64,000 nt of DNA, taken from NCBI GenBank assembly GCA_958370785.1, contig CATXKN010000008.1, positions 1 through 64,000 of the forward strand, written 5' to 3'. The position numbers and the translations under genes are program-made. This document shows, piece by piece, positions 49,052 to 57,109 of the stretch; the first letter of the stretch is position 1; each line of letters starts with the position of its first letter. Origin of the DNA: an uncultured Collinsella sp. GTDB taxonomy: Bacteria > Actinomycetota > Coriobacteriia > Coriobacteriales > Coriobacteriaceae. A model generated the notes under the pieces. That model saw only the letters and a program-made list of their open reading frames with translations, was not told the origin of the DNA and searched no databases.

Positions 49052-50707
49052 ATGTTTTGTCGCTCGTGCGGCACGCCGCTTGTCGACGACGCCCTCTTTT
49101 GCCCCGTATGCGGCGCGCCCGTAGCACCCGACCAGGTCGCGGCCACGCGGCAACCCCAGCCTGCCACGCCCGCTCCTCAGCAATACATGCCCGCGCAGCA
49201 GCCCGCGCGGCGCAAGCGTTCCAAGAAGCCCCTCATCGCTCTCGCCGCGGCACTTGTCGTGGCGGTGGGCATCGGCGGTGGCGCGCTGTTCTACTTCACC
49301 CAGATTGCGACCACCCCAATTGACGAAAAGACCTTCCCGGATAGCGGCATGCGTGCGCTTGTCTCGACCAAGTACGACACTAACGGTGACGGCCGTATTT
49401 CACGCGACGAGGCCAAGGCGGTGACATCGGTCGAGCTGGACGGCATCGCGTCGACGCAGGGCCTGGGCAAGACATTCCCCAATATCGTTACAGTGGAGTC
49501 CGGCGACGACAAGCTCGTCAACCTGGACCTTTCGGGCTGCGGCGACCTTAAGACCGTCGAGCTTAACTCGGCGAGTAATGTCACCGTCGTTAACCTGGAC
49601 GGTTGCGACAACATCGAGAAGCTCGATCTTTCAAATGCCGGGGAGCTCAAAAGCGTCGATCTTTCGGGCAAAAAGAAGCTCGCCACGTTGGAACTGCCGC
49701 AGGATACGAAGGTTAGCGGCATTAAGGACACACAGCTCGACGAGCTGTGGCTGCCGGTGTCCTACGAGGGTACCGATAAATCGGACCAGTACGGCGATAT
49801 CTACGAGATCGAGCGTGACGAGAACGGTTACGTCACGGGCTTCACGTCTGCCGTCAAGCAAGGCGGCGGCGTAAGCTACAGCGTTGAACATGACGAGACG
49901 CATCGCATTTCGGAGATTGAGGAAGATCTGGCGGGCGGTTACGAGAACGTCAACACGTTTACGTACGACGCCGACGGTAACGTCACGCGCATCGACTGCG
50001 ATGCCGACATTAGCGATTCGTCGAGCACCACGACGTTTACCTACGACGCGGACGGAAACCTGATCAACAAGACGACCCATGCGGGTTACGGCGAGAGCGC
50101 GAGCACGTATGTCTACCAGGACGGCAACATGGTGACCAACACCGATGCCAGCCCGGCCAATCCTCGGACGGTCGTGTATTCGTACGGATACGACAAGGAT
50201 CGCGTGACGTCCTTTACGCTGGACTGTCAGGGCGACACCGTGGGCACCAGGTGGACGATCACCGCAGGCTACGAGTATGACAAGGACGGCAACATTTCGC
50301 GTATCTTGCCTGTGGCATATGATTCGCACGGCAACGATTACGGCTCGCTGAACTCGTATGCCGCGGTGGATTATTCGTACAGCGACGGAAAGCTCGACAG
50401 GATCGATTCCGAGCGCGGCGGCTATGCGGAGTTCTATTACGACGAGCACGGCAACCTGACGTCGGTCGACGAGTATGCCGGCCGCGGTTCGGATGCCGAG
50501 TTTGAGTTTGAGCACGAGATCGAGTACCAGCGCTACTTCTGCAGCAAGCACGAGAAGAATAAGCCGGAGGAGTGGATTCGTCTGGATGCAGAGTACGACG
50601 TCGACCAGGGTAGCTGGAGCAATGACTCCGATTATGGTCGTGAGTGCTTTGCAACCATGTACAAGCTCGATCCGCTGGCGGGCAGGCTGAACCCGTTCAT
50701 CAAGTAG
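49052..50707 (+). CDS. Zinc-ribbon membrane protein with EF-hand-like and YD-type repeats
   Basis: A 551-residue protein. It has a double CXXC zinc ribbon (MFCRSCGTPLVDDALFCPVC), a linker rich in Pro/Gln/Ala, a basic patch ARRKRSKKP and one membrane helix (about 72-92). An EF-hand/dockerin-like loop DTNGDGRISRDEA follows (about 109-121), then a leucine-rich, beta-helix-like run (VELNSASNVTVVNLDGC, about 165-215). YD/RHS-like repeats come next (TYDADGNVTRID, TYDADGNLINKT, EYDKDGNISRI, YYDEHGNLTSVD, about 305-480). The large part is probably extracellular. Function unknown. GAAAGGAG decides the start. Confidence 0.8.
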   Translation: MFCRSCGTPLVDDALFCPVCGAPVAPDQVAATRQPQPATPAPQQYMPAQQPARRKRSKKPLIALAAALVVAVGIGGGALFYFTQIATTPIDEKTFPDSGMRALVSTKYDTNGDGRISRDEAKAVTSVELDGIASTQGLGKTFPNIVTVESGDDKLVNLDLSGCGDLKTVELNSASNVTVVNLDGCDNIEKLDLSNAGELKSVDLSGKKKLATLELPQDTKVSGIKDTQLDELWLPVSYEGTDKSDQYGDIYEIERDENGYVTGFTSAVKQGGGVSYSVEHDETHRISEIEEDLAGGYENVNTFTYDADGNVTRIDCDADISDSSSTTTFTYDADGNLINKTTHAGYGESASTYVYQDGNMVTNTDASPANPRTVVYSYGYDKDRVTSFTLDCQGDTVGTRWTITAGYEYDKDGNISRILPVAYDSHGNDYGSLNSYAAVDYSYSDGKLDRIDSERGGYAEFYYDEHGNLTSVDEYAGRGSDAEFEFEHEIEYQRYFCSKHEKNKPEEWIRLDAEYDVDQGSWSNDSDYGRECFATMYKLDPLAGRLNPFIK

Positions 50708-50720
50708 CAGCCCACTCACA

Positions 50721-50757
50721 AACCACCCAAAGGGGCAGACACCTTTGGGTGGTTTTT
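50721..50757 (+). terminator. Terminator after the zinc-ribbon/YD-repeat gene
   Basis: AACCACCCAAAGG / CCTTTGGGTGGTT stem with an 8-nt loop and TTTTT. Confidence 0.85.
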
Positions 50758-50783
50758 GCTGAAGGGCGGGTGTCTGCGGCGGT

Positions 50784-50844
50784 TTGTCTCGATCTGTAAC
50801 AGTAAATCGGCAAAAATGGGCCTAGCTGTTACAGATCGAGACAA
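50784..50844. repeat. Inverted repeat with TCTCGATCTGTAACA arms, unit 1
   Basis: TTGTCTCGATCTGTAACAG (50784-50802) pairs perfectly with CTGTTACAGATCGAGACAA (50826-50844). It shares its arm core with unit 2 just downstream. Confidence 0.8.
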
Positions 50845-50867
50845 AGAGCCGGCGACATTCGGAAACG

Positions 50868-50922
50868 TCTCGATCTGTAACATCTGGAGCCGATATTGCC
50901 GCCTAGATGTTACAGATCGAGA
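50868..50922. repeat. Inverted repeat with TCTCGATCTGTAACA arms, unit 2
   Basis: TCTCGATCTGTAACATCT (50868-50885) pairs perfectly with AGATGTTACAGATCGAGA (50905-50922). The loop sequence differs from unit 1 and the last arm bases have changed together. Confidence 0.8.
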
Positions 50923-50974
50923 TAAAACTTGTGGGACGGGCTAAGCTGCCCCGCCCAAGCGGCGGCAAAAGAAA

Positions 50975-51013
50975 AGGTAGATTTTCAGGCATGTCCCAAA
51001 AATCTACCTTTGT
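50975..51013. terminator. Hairpin between convergent genes (AGATTTTTGGGACATGCCT element, copy 2)
   Basis: GGTAGATTTT and its partner AAAATCTACC enclose CAGGCATGTCCC. It lies 4 bases from the minus-strand M16 protease stop and could terminate that transcript. The reverse complement repeats the 19-mer found at 47171. Confidence 0.6.
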
Positions 51014-51016
51014 GCG

Positions 51017-54000
51017 TTAGCTCAGCAGGTCGACGACGGTAAAGCCGGCGTTGCTCTTGGCGATGACGTCTCGGCCGCCAAAGACGCAGGTGGGCGACGC
51101 GGCTGCGATGCGCGTCACATCGGCGCCGAGCGAGCGCAGCTCAGCGGGTGTGGCCGCGAGCATCTGGGCGCGGCGCTCCTCGCGGGCGTGCGGATCGAGT
51201 CCAGCCAGGTAGGTCGTGTTGCGGCGCTTGGTGAGCGCGTACGGCTTCACGGGCGCGTCCATGCCGCTCACGCAGCTCACGATAAAGCCCTCAAAGGCGG
51301 CCTCGTCGGGCTCAAAGCTGCCAAGCCATGCGCCCGCGCGTTCCGCGCGCTCAATCGAAGGATCGACCGCCGGGTCGCGGTAGGTGTAGAACGCCGTCTG
51401 GCGCTCGCCGGCAGCGCGGAATCCGCAGCCGTACGCACCGCCCTTCACGCGGATCTCGTTCCACAGGTAGTCGTAGGAGAGCGCGTTGGCAGCTACGGCC
51501 CAAGCGCCCGTCACGTTGATGCCCAGGCGACGCGGGTCGCACGCGCGCGCCGCAAAGCAGATGTCGCTGGGGATGACGAAAGCCTCGTGACGGTCGCGCG
51601 GCTCCGGCACCACGAGCGTGTCGCTGGCAGCGCCGTCGCCCGCGCCAAGCCCCAGGTTGCCCGCGGCATCCCAGTACGCGTCAAAGTCTTCATCGCTGCC
51701 GGTGAAGCTCACCATGCAGCCATCGGCCACAAAAATGCGGTCTACCAGCGCGGCAAGCTTGGCGCGCAGACCGTCCAGTCGCTCGTCAAAGTGCTCGAGC
51801 AGATCGCGCAGGAACAGGTAGAAGTCCACGCCCGAAAGCTGCTCGCGCACCACGGCCGAAGGCGAGCTGTAGCTCATCGCGCGACCGAGCGCCGCCGAGT
51901 GGCCGTTGTTGATAAAGCCCTGCTCAAGCCCAATGCGAATTTGCGTGAGCACGTCGCGAACGCGGTCGGCGTCGGCGTCGAGCAAAAGCGTGCTCGACCA
52001 CACCTCGCGCGGCAGGCTCGCCAGCGCGTCAATCTTTTCGGACAGGGCGCCGGCGCTCACCAGCAGGTAGGGGCGCACGCCGTCCACGTCGGGCTGCGTC
52101 ATGACCTCGGTCGTAAAGCTCAAAAAGCCCAGCTTGCCGGCAAGCAGGTTGTCGAGCTCCTCGGCCGAGTGCTCGCGTGTGGGCAGCTGCTTGAGCAGGC
52201 GGCAGAGCAGCGTCACATAGGGCAGGTCTTCAAACGCGACGCAGCTCAGGTCGAAGTACTGCATGGCGTAGGCCAGGCGGTTGGTGGGGATGCCGTGACG
52301 CAGGCAGGGAATGGGCGCGGTCGTGTCCACGACCAGCGGCGGCTCGGGGCGCGCCTCGCCAATGTCGGATACACGTAGGCGCGGCAGCGTGGCCTTGTCC
52401 TCGGGCGTGTCCTCCGCCTCCTGCGCGGCACGCAGCGCGGCCGTGCGCTCGACCACGTCGGCCAGCTCGGCATCGGTCATGGCGTCGCGCTTGGCTGCCA
52501 GCTCGGCGGCCTCGGCACCCTCCGAACCCTCGGCGGCGTCCACCGGCACCAGCTCGACCAGCGCCATGTGATCGTTCTGCAGCACCAGCTCGCGCAGCAG
52601 GTCCTCAAAGTAGCTGCCGTCCAGCTCGCCGCGCAGCTCCTCGTACACTGGGCCGTACTTGAGCGCCAGCGTCGCGGCGTCGTCATCGTAGAGCCAGGTG
52701 CTCAGCGCGTCGCACGCAATGGCCACGCCGTCGGCGATACCGTAGTCGCGCTGGCGCAGGTCGTACTCGTTGCTGCTGATGATGGCTTCCAGGCGCTCGC
52801 GCGGAACGCCGTGCTCACACAGGTCGCGGCAGGCGTCCTGGAACACGCGGCGCAGCTCGCGCGCTACGCCGGGCTGCGCGTTTTGCAGCATGATGAGCTC
52901 GTAGGGCTGCAGGTTCTCGGCTGCGGTGTAGCTCACCACGTTGCCGCCTAGGCCGGCGGCCAGAATGGCCTTCTTAACTGGTGCCTCGTTGGAACCCAGC
53001 AGTGCCTCGAACAGGATGTCCGCCGCGATCGTGCGCTTGCGGTCGAGTGCGCTGCCCAGCACAAGACCCAGGCCCACCAGGGCGTTCTCGGGCGTGGTGG
53101 CCATCTCGACGCGCTTGTACTCGCAGGTCACGGGCGCCTGCACGTCCAGCGGATTGGGCGCCAGCGCGGACGGGTCCTCGCCGGCGGCAACGGCGGTGTC
53201 CATGCGGCGGCTCGCGGCACTCGACTGCGACAGATAACGCTCGTCCAAAAACGCCAGCGCGCGGTCCACATCTAGGTCGCCGTAGAGCGTTATATAAGAG
53301 TTGGAAGGATTGTAGTGGCGCGCGTGCGTGTCCAGGAACTGCTCGTAGGTGAGCGCGGGGATCGCGCGCGGGTCGCCGCCGCTCTCGTGCGCATAGGCGG
53401 TGTCAGGATAGAGTGCGGCGTTGACGGCGTCGTCCAGCACGCTCATGGGATCGGACAGCGCGCCTTTCATCTCGTTGAACACCACGCCGTTATAACGCAG
53501 CGTGCCCTCGCGCAGGCTCGCGGAGCCGCCGTCGCCCTCGCCCTCGACGCCCTGCGGCAGGTCCAGCTCGTAGTGCCAGCCCTCCTGCTCAAAAATGGTG
53601 GGCTTGGTATAGATGGCCGGGTTGAACACCGCGTCCAGGTACACGTCCATCAGGTTGTACAGATCCTGCTCGTTGGTGGTGGCAACGGGGTAGATGGTCT
53701 TGTCGGGGTAGGTCATGGCGTTGAGGAACGTCTGCATGGAGCTCTTGATCAGGTCCACGAACGGCTCCTTGACGGGGAACTTGGCCGATCCGCACAGCAC
53801 CGAGTGCTCAAGAATATGGAACACGCCGGTGGAATCGGCCGGCGGCGTCTTAAAGCCAATGGCAAAAGCCTTGTTTTCGTCGTCGCACGCCAGGTACAGC
53901 AGGCGAGCGCCCGATGCGGTGTGGCGCAGCACGTAGGCGTCCGAGTCGAGCTCGGGCACGGTCTCGCGGCGCTCGACGGCAAAACCGTGGCAGATGGTAC

Positions 54001-54055
54001 CGGGCACCAGCAGTGCGGCAGCAGCGGCGCGCGGGTCGGTTGAGGTGGTGGGCAT
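51017..54055 (-). CDS. M16C-family metalloprotease (presequence protease/insulinase-like)
   Basis: A 1,012-residue zinc protease. The inverted zinc motif HILEHSVLCGS (HxxEH) is near residue 85, with downstream Glu ligands in the FNEMKGALSDP region. An M16C-associated domain occupies the centre, and a second, inactive M16 half occupies the C-terminus (CGFRAAGERQTAFYTYRDP). Length and order match PreP/Cym1-type proteases that degrade small unfolded peptides in an enclosed chamber. No signal peptide is visible after the chosen start (MPTTSTDPR), which has an AAAGGAG ribosome site; a longer reading frame upstream lacks one. Confidence 0.92.
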   Translation of the reverse strand: MPTTSTDPRAAAAALLVPGTICHGFAVERRETVPELDSDAYVLRHTASGARLLYLACDDENKAFAIGFKTPPADSTGVFHILEHSVLCGSAKFPVKEPFVDLIKSSMQTFLNAMTYPDKTIYPVATTNEQDLYNLMDVYLDAVFNPAIYTKPTIFEQEGWHYELDLPQGVEGEGDGGSASLREGTLRYNGVVFNEMKGALSDPMSVLDDAVNAALYPDTAYAHESGGDPRAIPALTYEQFLDTHARHYNPSNSYITLYGDLDVDRALAFLDERYLSQSSAASRRMDTAVAAGEDPSALAPNPLDVQAPVTCEYKRVEMATTPENALVGLGLVLGSALDRKRTIAADILFEALLGSNEAPVKKAILAAGLGGNVVSYTAAENLQPYELIMLQNAQPGVARELRRVFQDACRDLCEHGVPRERLEAIISSNEYDLRQRDYGIADGVAIACDALSTWLYDDDAATLALKYGPVYEELRGELDGSYFEDLLRELVLQNDHMALVELVPVDAAEGSEGAEAAELAAKRDAMTDAELADVVERTAALRAAQEAEDTPEDKATLPRLRVSDIGEARPEPPLVVDTTAPIPCLRHGIPTNRLAYAMQYFDLSCVAFEDLPYVTLLCRLLKQLPTREHSAEELDNLLAGKLGFLSFTTEVMTQPDVDGVRPYLLVSAGALSEKIDALASLPREVWSSTLLLDADADRVRDVLTQIRIGLEQGFINNGHSAALGRAMSYSSPSAVVREQLSGVDFYLFLRDLLEHFDERLDGLRAKLAALVDRIFVADGCMVSFTGSDEDFDAYWDAAGNLGLGAGDGAASDTLVVPEPRDRHEAFVIPSDICFAARACDPRRLGINVTGAWAVAANALSYDYLWNEIRVKGGAYGCGFRAAGERQTAFYTYRDPAVDPSIERAERAGAWLGSFEPDEAAFEGFIVSCVSGMDAPVKPYALTKRRNTTYLAGLDPHAREERRAQMLAATPAELRSLGADVTRIAAASPTCVFGGRDVIAKSNAGFTVVDLLS

Positions 54056-54500
54056 ATACAGTCTCCTTTGACGCCCCAGCGGGGGCGAATCGAGTCGAAT
54101 CTCCGAGAGTATACCCATATGGGGCCGCGGCTCTGCGGCGAACTGAAGACGATGCCAGCGGATTGGCATGGGCCCCGCGTGTCCCGCCAAATGAGCGTGG
54201 ATTTTCGGACGAAATAATCCGTCGCAGGCCCAAATGCCGTCCAATTATCCACTCCCGCACACCTTTCGTCTCCAACCGTGAGATGAGAGATAGACGAGAG
54301 GCGTATACGAAAGATGGCTGTACAGCAAAGAGCCAAACAATTAATAGTGCTGTTAATAGTGCTGTTTGGTTGGTGATTGTTTTTTCAGTAAAAACACTTA
54401 CGAATAAAGCAAGTTGCAAACAGCTGCCCCCTTATTTCGTGCTCATTTTTAAGGCGAGAAATTGCCGTCATATGATCGGACGAGTTACAACGATTGCGAT

Positions 54501-54664
54501 TTAGTATTTGGCGCGGATGCGGTCGATTTCGATGAAACGCTAGTTGACCACGCGGTAGATTGCACTTTCTCCCAGACGCCCCGGCAATGCGCAATAAGCC
54601 AGATAACAAAGCGATTGCCGGTGCGTCTATCCATGGGGAATTCCGGGAAAGCTTCTGCGGACAG
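54501..54664 (-). pseudogene. Decayed C-terminal gene fragment
   Basis: Reading the minus strand gives FPEFPMDRRTGNRFVIWLIA. After a one- or two-base frameshift (near 54588) it continues LPGRLGESAIYRVVN, then an in-frame TAG (54540-54542, one transition from CAG) and RFIEIDRIRAKY before a TAA. Together this looks like about 50 residues of the end of a real protein with two lesions. I cannot name the family with confidence; the pattern is faintly like the C-terminus of a short-chain dehydrogenase. Confidence 0.35.
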
Positions 54665-54827
54665 TCAAAAGATTCGTCGGCCCCAAGCGGATTAAAGGTA
54701 TTTGCATAAGACGTCATTTAACTAGGGACGATGCATATTGAATCGTTCAATGAACTTGCACGCTGTGTCCAACAATGCCGAGTGTTGTTTTAAGGGGCTT
54801 GATGAAAGAACAGAATCAAAATAATAC

Positions 54828-54863
54828 TTGCATAGTTAGTTATATAAAGTATTATAACGTTAT
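54828..54863 (+). promoter_or_regulatory. Promoter with ATAACGTTAT palindromic operator
   Basis: TTGCAT (54828-54833) and TATTAT (54850-54855) are 16 bases apart, and the perfect palindrome ATAACGTTAT (54854-54863) overlaps the -10 region. It precedes the first copy of the duplicated SIS gene and belongs to the motif family seen at 33631, 34911, 41062, 56251 and 57985. Confidence 0.6.
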
Positions 54864-54905
54864 GGGATGAATGAAGGGTTCATCTAAGTGAGTTAGGAGT
54901 AAGGG

Positions 54906-55940
54906 ATGTTCAATTTCGATGAGCCTCGTTACGAGAAGGTTGTGAGCGATGCCCTCGCTCTCCGTCCTCAGATTGAGGCTGCCGTGGACAAGGTCTGCGA
55001 GCAGGGTTATTCCAACATCTTCTTCATCGGCTGCGGCGGCACCTGGGCCCACACGCTCCCGATGAAGTATTGGGTCGAGACCACCACGGCCGACGTCGAC
55101 GTCCACTGCGAGATCGCCGCCGAGTTCCTCGCGTGCCCGCCCAAGGCCTTCAACAAGGACTCGGTCTGCGTCTTCTCCACCCGTACCGGCACCACCCCCG
55201 AGATCATCGAGGCCGCCAAGTTCTGCCAGGAGCAGGGCGCCCGCACGCTGATGTACGTCTCCAACGACAACACCCCGGCCACCGAGTACGCCGACTACAA
55301 GTTCTTCAGCTTCGCCGAGGACGACGTCCTGTGCGAGGCCATCTACACCTACCAGATCACGCTGGTCGCCCGCTTCCTCAAGAACGCCGGCGCCTTCCCC
55401 AAGTACGACACCTTCATGGAGGAGTTCGGCAACATCGCCCCGTACCTCATCAAGGCCAAGGACGCCCAGGACGAGCGCTGCGCCGCCATGGCCGAGGACT
55501 TCAAGGACACCGACTACCACATGGTGATCGGCTCCGGCATGCTCTGGGGCGAGGCCTACGACTACGCCATGTGCATCCTCGAGGAGATGCAGTGGATCAA
55601 GACCAAGTCCATCCACGCCGCCGAGTTCTTCCACGGCACCATCGAACTGTGCGAGGAGGGCACGAGCCTCATCATGCTCTACGGCGAGGACGACACCCGC
55701 AAGCTCATGGACCGCGTGGACAACTTCACCCACATGCTCGCCGACGAGAAGGGCGTCAACGTCCGCGTGAACAAGTTCGACACCGCCGAGGTCGAGCTGC
55801 CGTTCAGCGACCCCGAGTTCCGCAAGATCGTCTCCCCGATGGTCACCTACACCATCACCGAGCGTCTGAGCTGCCATCTCGAGCACGTCCGCAACCACCC
55901 GCTCACCACGCGTCGCTACTATCACCAGATGAACTACTAA
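54906..55940 (+). CDS. SIS-domain Amadori-6-phosphate deglycase-like protein, duplicate copy 1
   Basis: A 344-residue double-SIS protein. Phosphate loops are FIGCGGTWAHTLP (40-52) and FSTRTGTTPEIIEA (90-103). Glu227 (LEEMQW) and His243 (EFFHGTIEL) keep the 16-residue catalytic spacing, and it ends TRRYYHQMNY. The gene appears base-for-base identical to 62610-63644, including all wobble positions, from ATG to stop, whereas flanks are unrelated. Codons are strongly GC-ending, like highly expressed genes, in contrast to the AT-richer regulators next to it. The ribosome site is TTAGGAGTAAGGG. Confidence 0.87.
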   Translation: MFNFDEPRYEKVVSDALALRPQIEAAVDKVCEQGYSNIFFIGCGGTWAHTLPMKYWVETTTADVDVHCEIAAEFLACPPKAFNKDSVCVFSTRTGTTPEIIEAAKFCQEQGARTLMYVSNDNTPATEYADYKFFSFAEDDVLCEAIYTYQITLVARFLKNAGAFPKYDTFMEEFGNIAPYLIKAKDAQDERCAAMAEDFKDTDYHMVIGSGMLWGEAYDYAMCILEEMQWIKTKSIHAAEFFHGTIELCEEGTSLIMLYGEDDTRKLMDRVDNFTHMLADEKGVNVRVNKFDTAEVELPFSDPEFRKIVSPMVTYTITERLSCHLEHVRNHPLTTRRYYHQMNY

Positions 55941-56124
55941 AGCAGCTTTCAACGGCCGTTATTTTGCTCGGAAATAATTCGTTATGTTGCGTTCGTAAAA
56001 CAATGCAAACAAATGTCGCAGTCTCGTTCTAGGGAGCCATGCCGGAGCTGGCCGCTTGAGGTCGTATTTGCTTGGACTCGACCATGCGGCTCGTTGGCAT
56101 TTCACGGTAGCGACTTCAAGGAGA

Positions 56125-56158
56125 AGAGGGGCATTTTTGCCAAATGCCCCTCTTGTTT
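56125..56158 (+). terminator. Terminator after SIS copy 1 (first)
   Basis: AGAGGGGCATTT / AAATGCCCCTCT stem with a short loop, followed by TGTTT. It lies about 185 bases after the stop; the space before it shows no gene. Confidence 0.75.
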
Positions 56159-56206
56159 GCGCCACAAGTGGCATTCGACACCTTCATATGAAGTGTTTGA
56201 TATTGT

Positions 56207-56244
56207 AGACGGTTCAAAAATAAGATTGAACCGTCTATTTCTTT
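56207..56244 (+). terminator. Second terminator before the GntR pair
   Basis: AGACGGTTCAA / TTGAACCGTCT, 8-nt loop, then ATTTCTTTC. Confidence 0.7.
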
Positions 56245-56250
56245 CAAAAT

Positions 56251-56280
56251 AATACGTAATAGGTTATCTTATAACGTATA
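56251..56280. promoter_or_regulatory. Operator-like AATACGTAAT and ATAACGTATA sites
   Basis: AATACGTAAT (56251-56260) and ATAACGTATA (56271-56280) are two half-palindromes of the cluster motif 20 bases apart, directly upstream of the first GntR gene. Autoregulation is likely. Confidence 0.55.
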
Positions 56281-56312
56281 GAAGTTTCATAGAATGTTGT
56301 ACGGAGAACGTT

Positions 56313-57101
56313 ATGATTAACCCAACTAGTGCTGTGCCGCTATATGTACAAGTTGCTGATGATTTGCGTCGCCGTATTGAGATGGGCGAGTTTTCCGAAA
56401 GTGGCGTGTTGCCTAGCGAAAATGGTTTTTGCGAAGAATACGAGGTTAGCCGTGCGACGATACGGAAGGCAATTCAAACTCTTGTGGATGACGACGTGCT
56501 TGATACGCGTCATGGCAAGGGCACATTTATCCGGCAGCCTAAAATCGTCTCGAGCTTGAGTACGTTTAAGGGTTTCACTTATTTTTGCCATGAAAATAAT
56601 ATCGAAACCTCGTCTCGTGTTCTCGCTCTTCAGGAGGTCGAGCCGTCCGTTGCCGTCCGTCGTCATTTGCGAATGGAAGAGAATGAATCTGCGGTTTACC
56701 TCAAACGCGTGAGGTCAATTAACCACATAAATGCAATGATTGAACATATTTATCTTCCAGTAAAGAACTTCGGGTTTTTACTGGGTGTCGATATGGAGAA
56801 CGCATCACTTTATGAAACGATTGAGAGAGAGACGGGGCTGCGACTAGAGGATAATTGTTTCCCGTCTATTGTGCTTGAAGCAGGGCTTGCTACGGATGAG
56901 GAGAAGCGCATCCTTAATATCGCAGGAGAAGCTGCGATGTTTATATTGAGTGAGACCGTTTATATGAGCACTGGTAAGCCGGTGCACTTTACTAAGCAGG
57001 TGATGTTGGGTGATTATTTCAAATACTTCTTTTCGATTAAGGCTAATCAACTCGGCATCAATTGGCGGGGACTTGAAGCCGTTGAGTGTAGAAAGCAATA
57101 G
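56313..57101 (+). CDS. GntR/HutC-family regulator, cluster C (first)
   Basis: A 262-residue regulator with a winged helix (VPLYVQVADDLRRRIEMGEF, LPSENGFCEEYEVSRATIRKAIQTL, GKGTFIRQ) and a UTRA domain (about 85-245). Its coding sequence is clearly AT-richer than cluster A genes, with many A/T wobble bases. It is followed after 8 bases by a second, different GntR gene. Both are likely co-transcribed from a promoter with ACGTTATA-type sites. Confidence 0.9.
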   Translation: MINPTSAVPLYVQVADDLRRRIEMGEFSESGVLPSENGFCEEYEVSRATIRKAIQTLVDDDVLDTRHGKGTFIRQPKIVSSLSTFKGFTYFCHENNIETSSRVLALQEVEPSVAVRRHLRMEENESAVYLKRVRSINHINAMIEHIYLPVKNFGFLLGVDMENASLYETIERETGLRLEDNCFPSIVLEAGLATDEEKRILNIAGEAAMFILSETVYMSTGKPVHFTKQVMLGDYFKYFFSIKANQLGINWRGLEAVECRKQ

Positions 57102-57109
57102 GTTGAATA

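Larger units (their letters stand above)
54056..54905. other. Long AT-rich intergenic region upstream of cluster C
   Basis: About 850 bases with falling GC content toward the SIS gene. Visible contents: an ATGAGCGTGGAT-family sequence (54191-54210), a tandem 12-base repeat TTAATAGTGCTG (54341-54364), a decayed coding remnant on the minus strand (54501-54664) and the cluster C promoter region at the right edge. No intact gene is convincing. Confidence 0.55.

Noticed and set aside
54385..54717. A 110-codon minus-strand open frame upstream of cluster C.
   Set aside because: It has no ribosome site or motif. A different minus-strand frame in the same place reads more like a decayed protein end, so I list that fragment instead.
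54852..55952. Long minus-strand open frame over the duplicated SIS gene, and its twin at 62589-63653.
   Set aside because: It is a mirror of highly biased codons in the SIS gene. The protein (DAD/LGV/GHG-rich) has no recognisable domain. The twin exists only because the DNA is duplicated.
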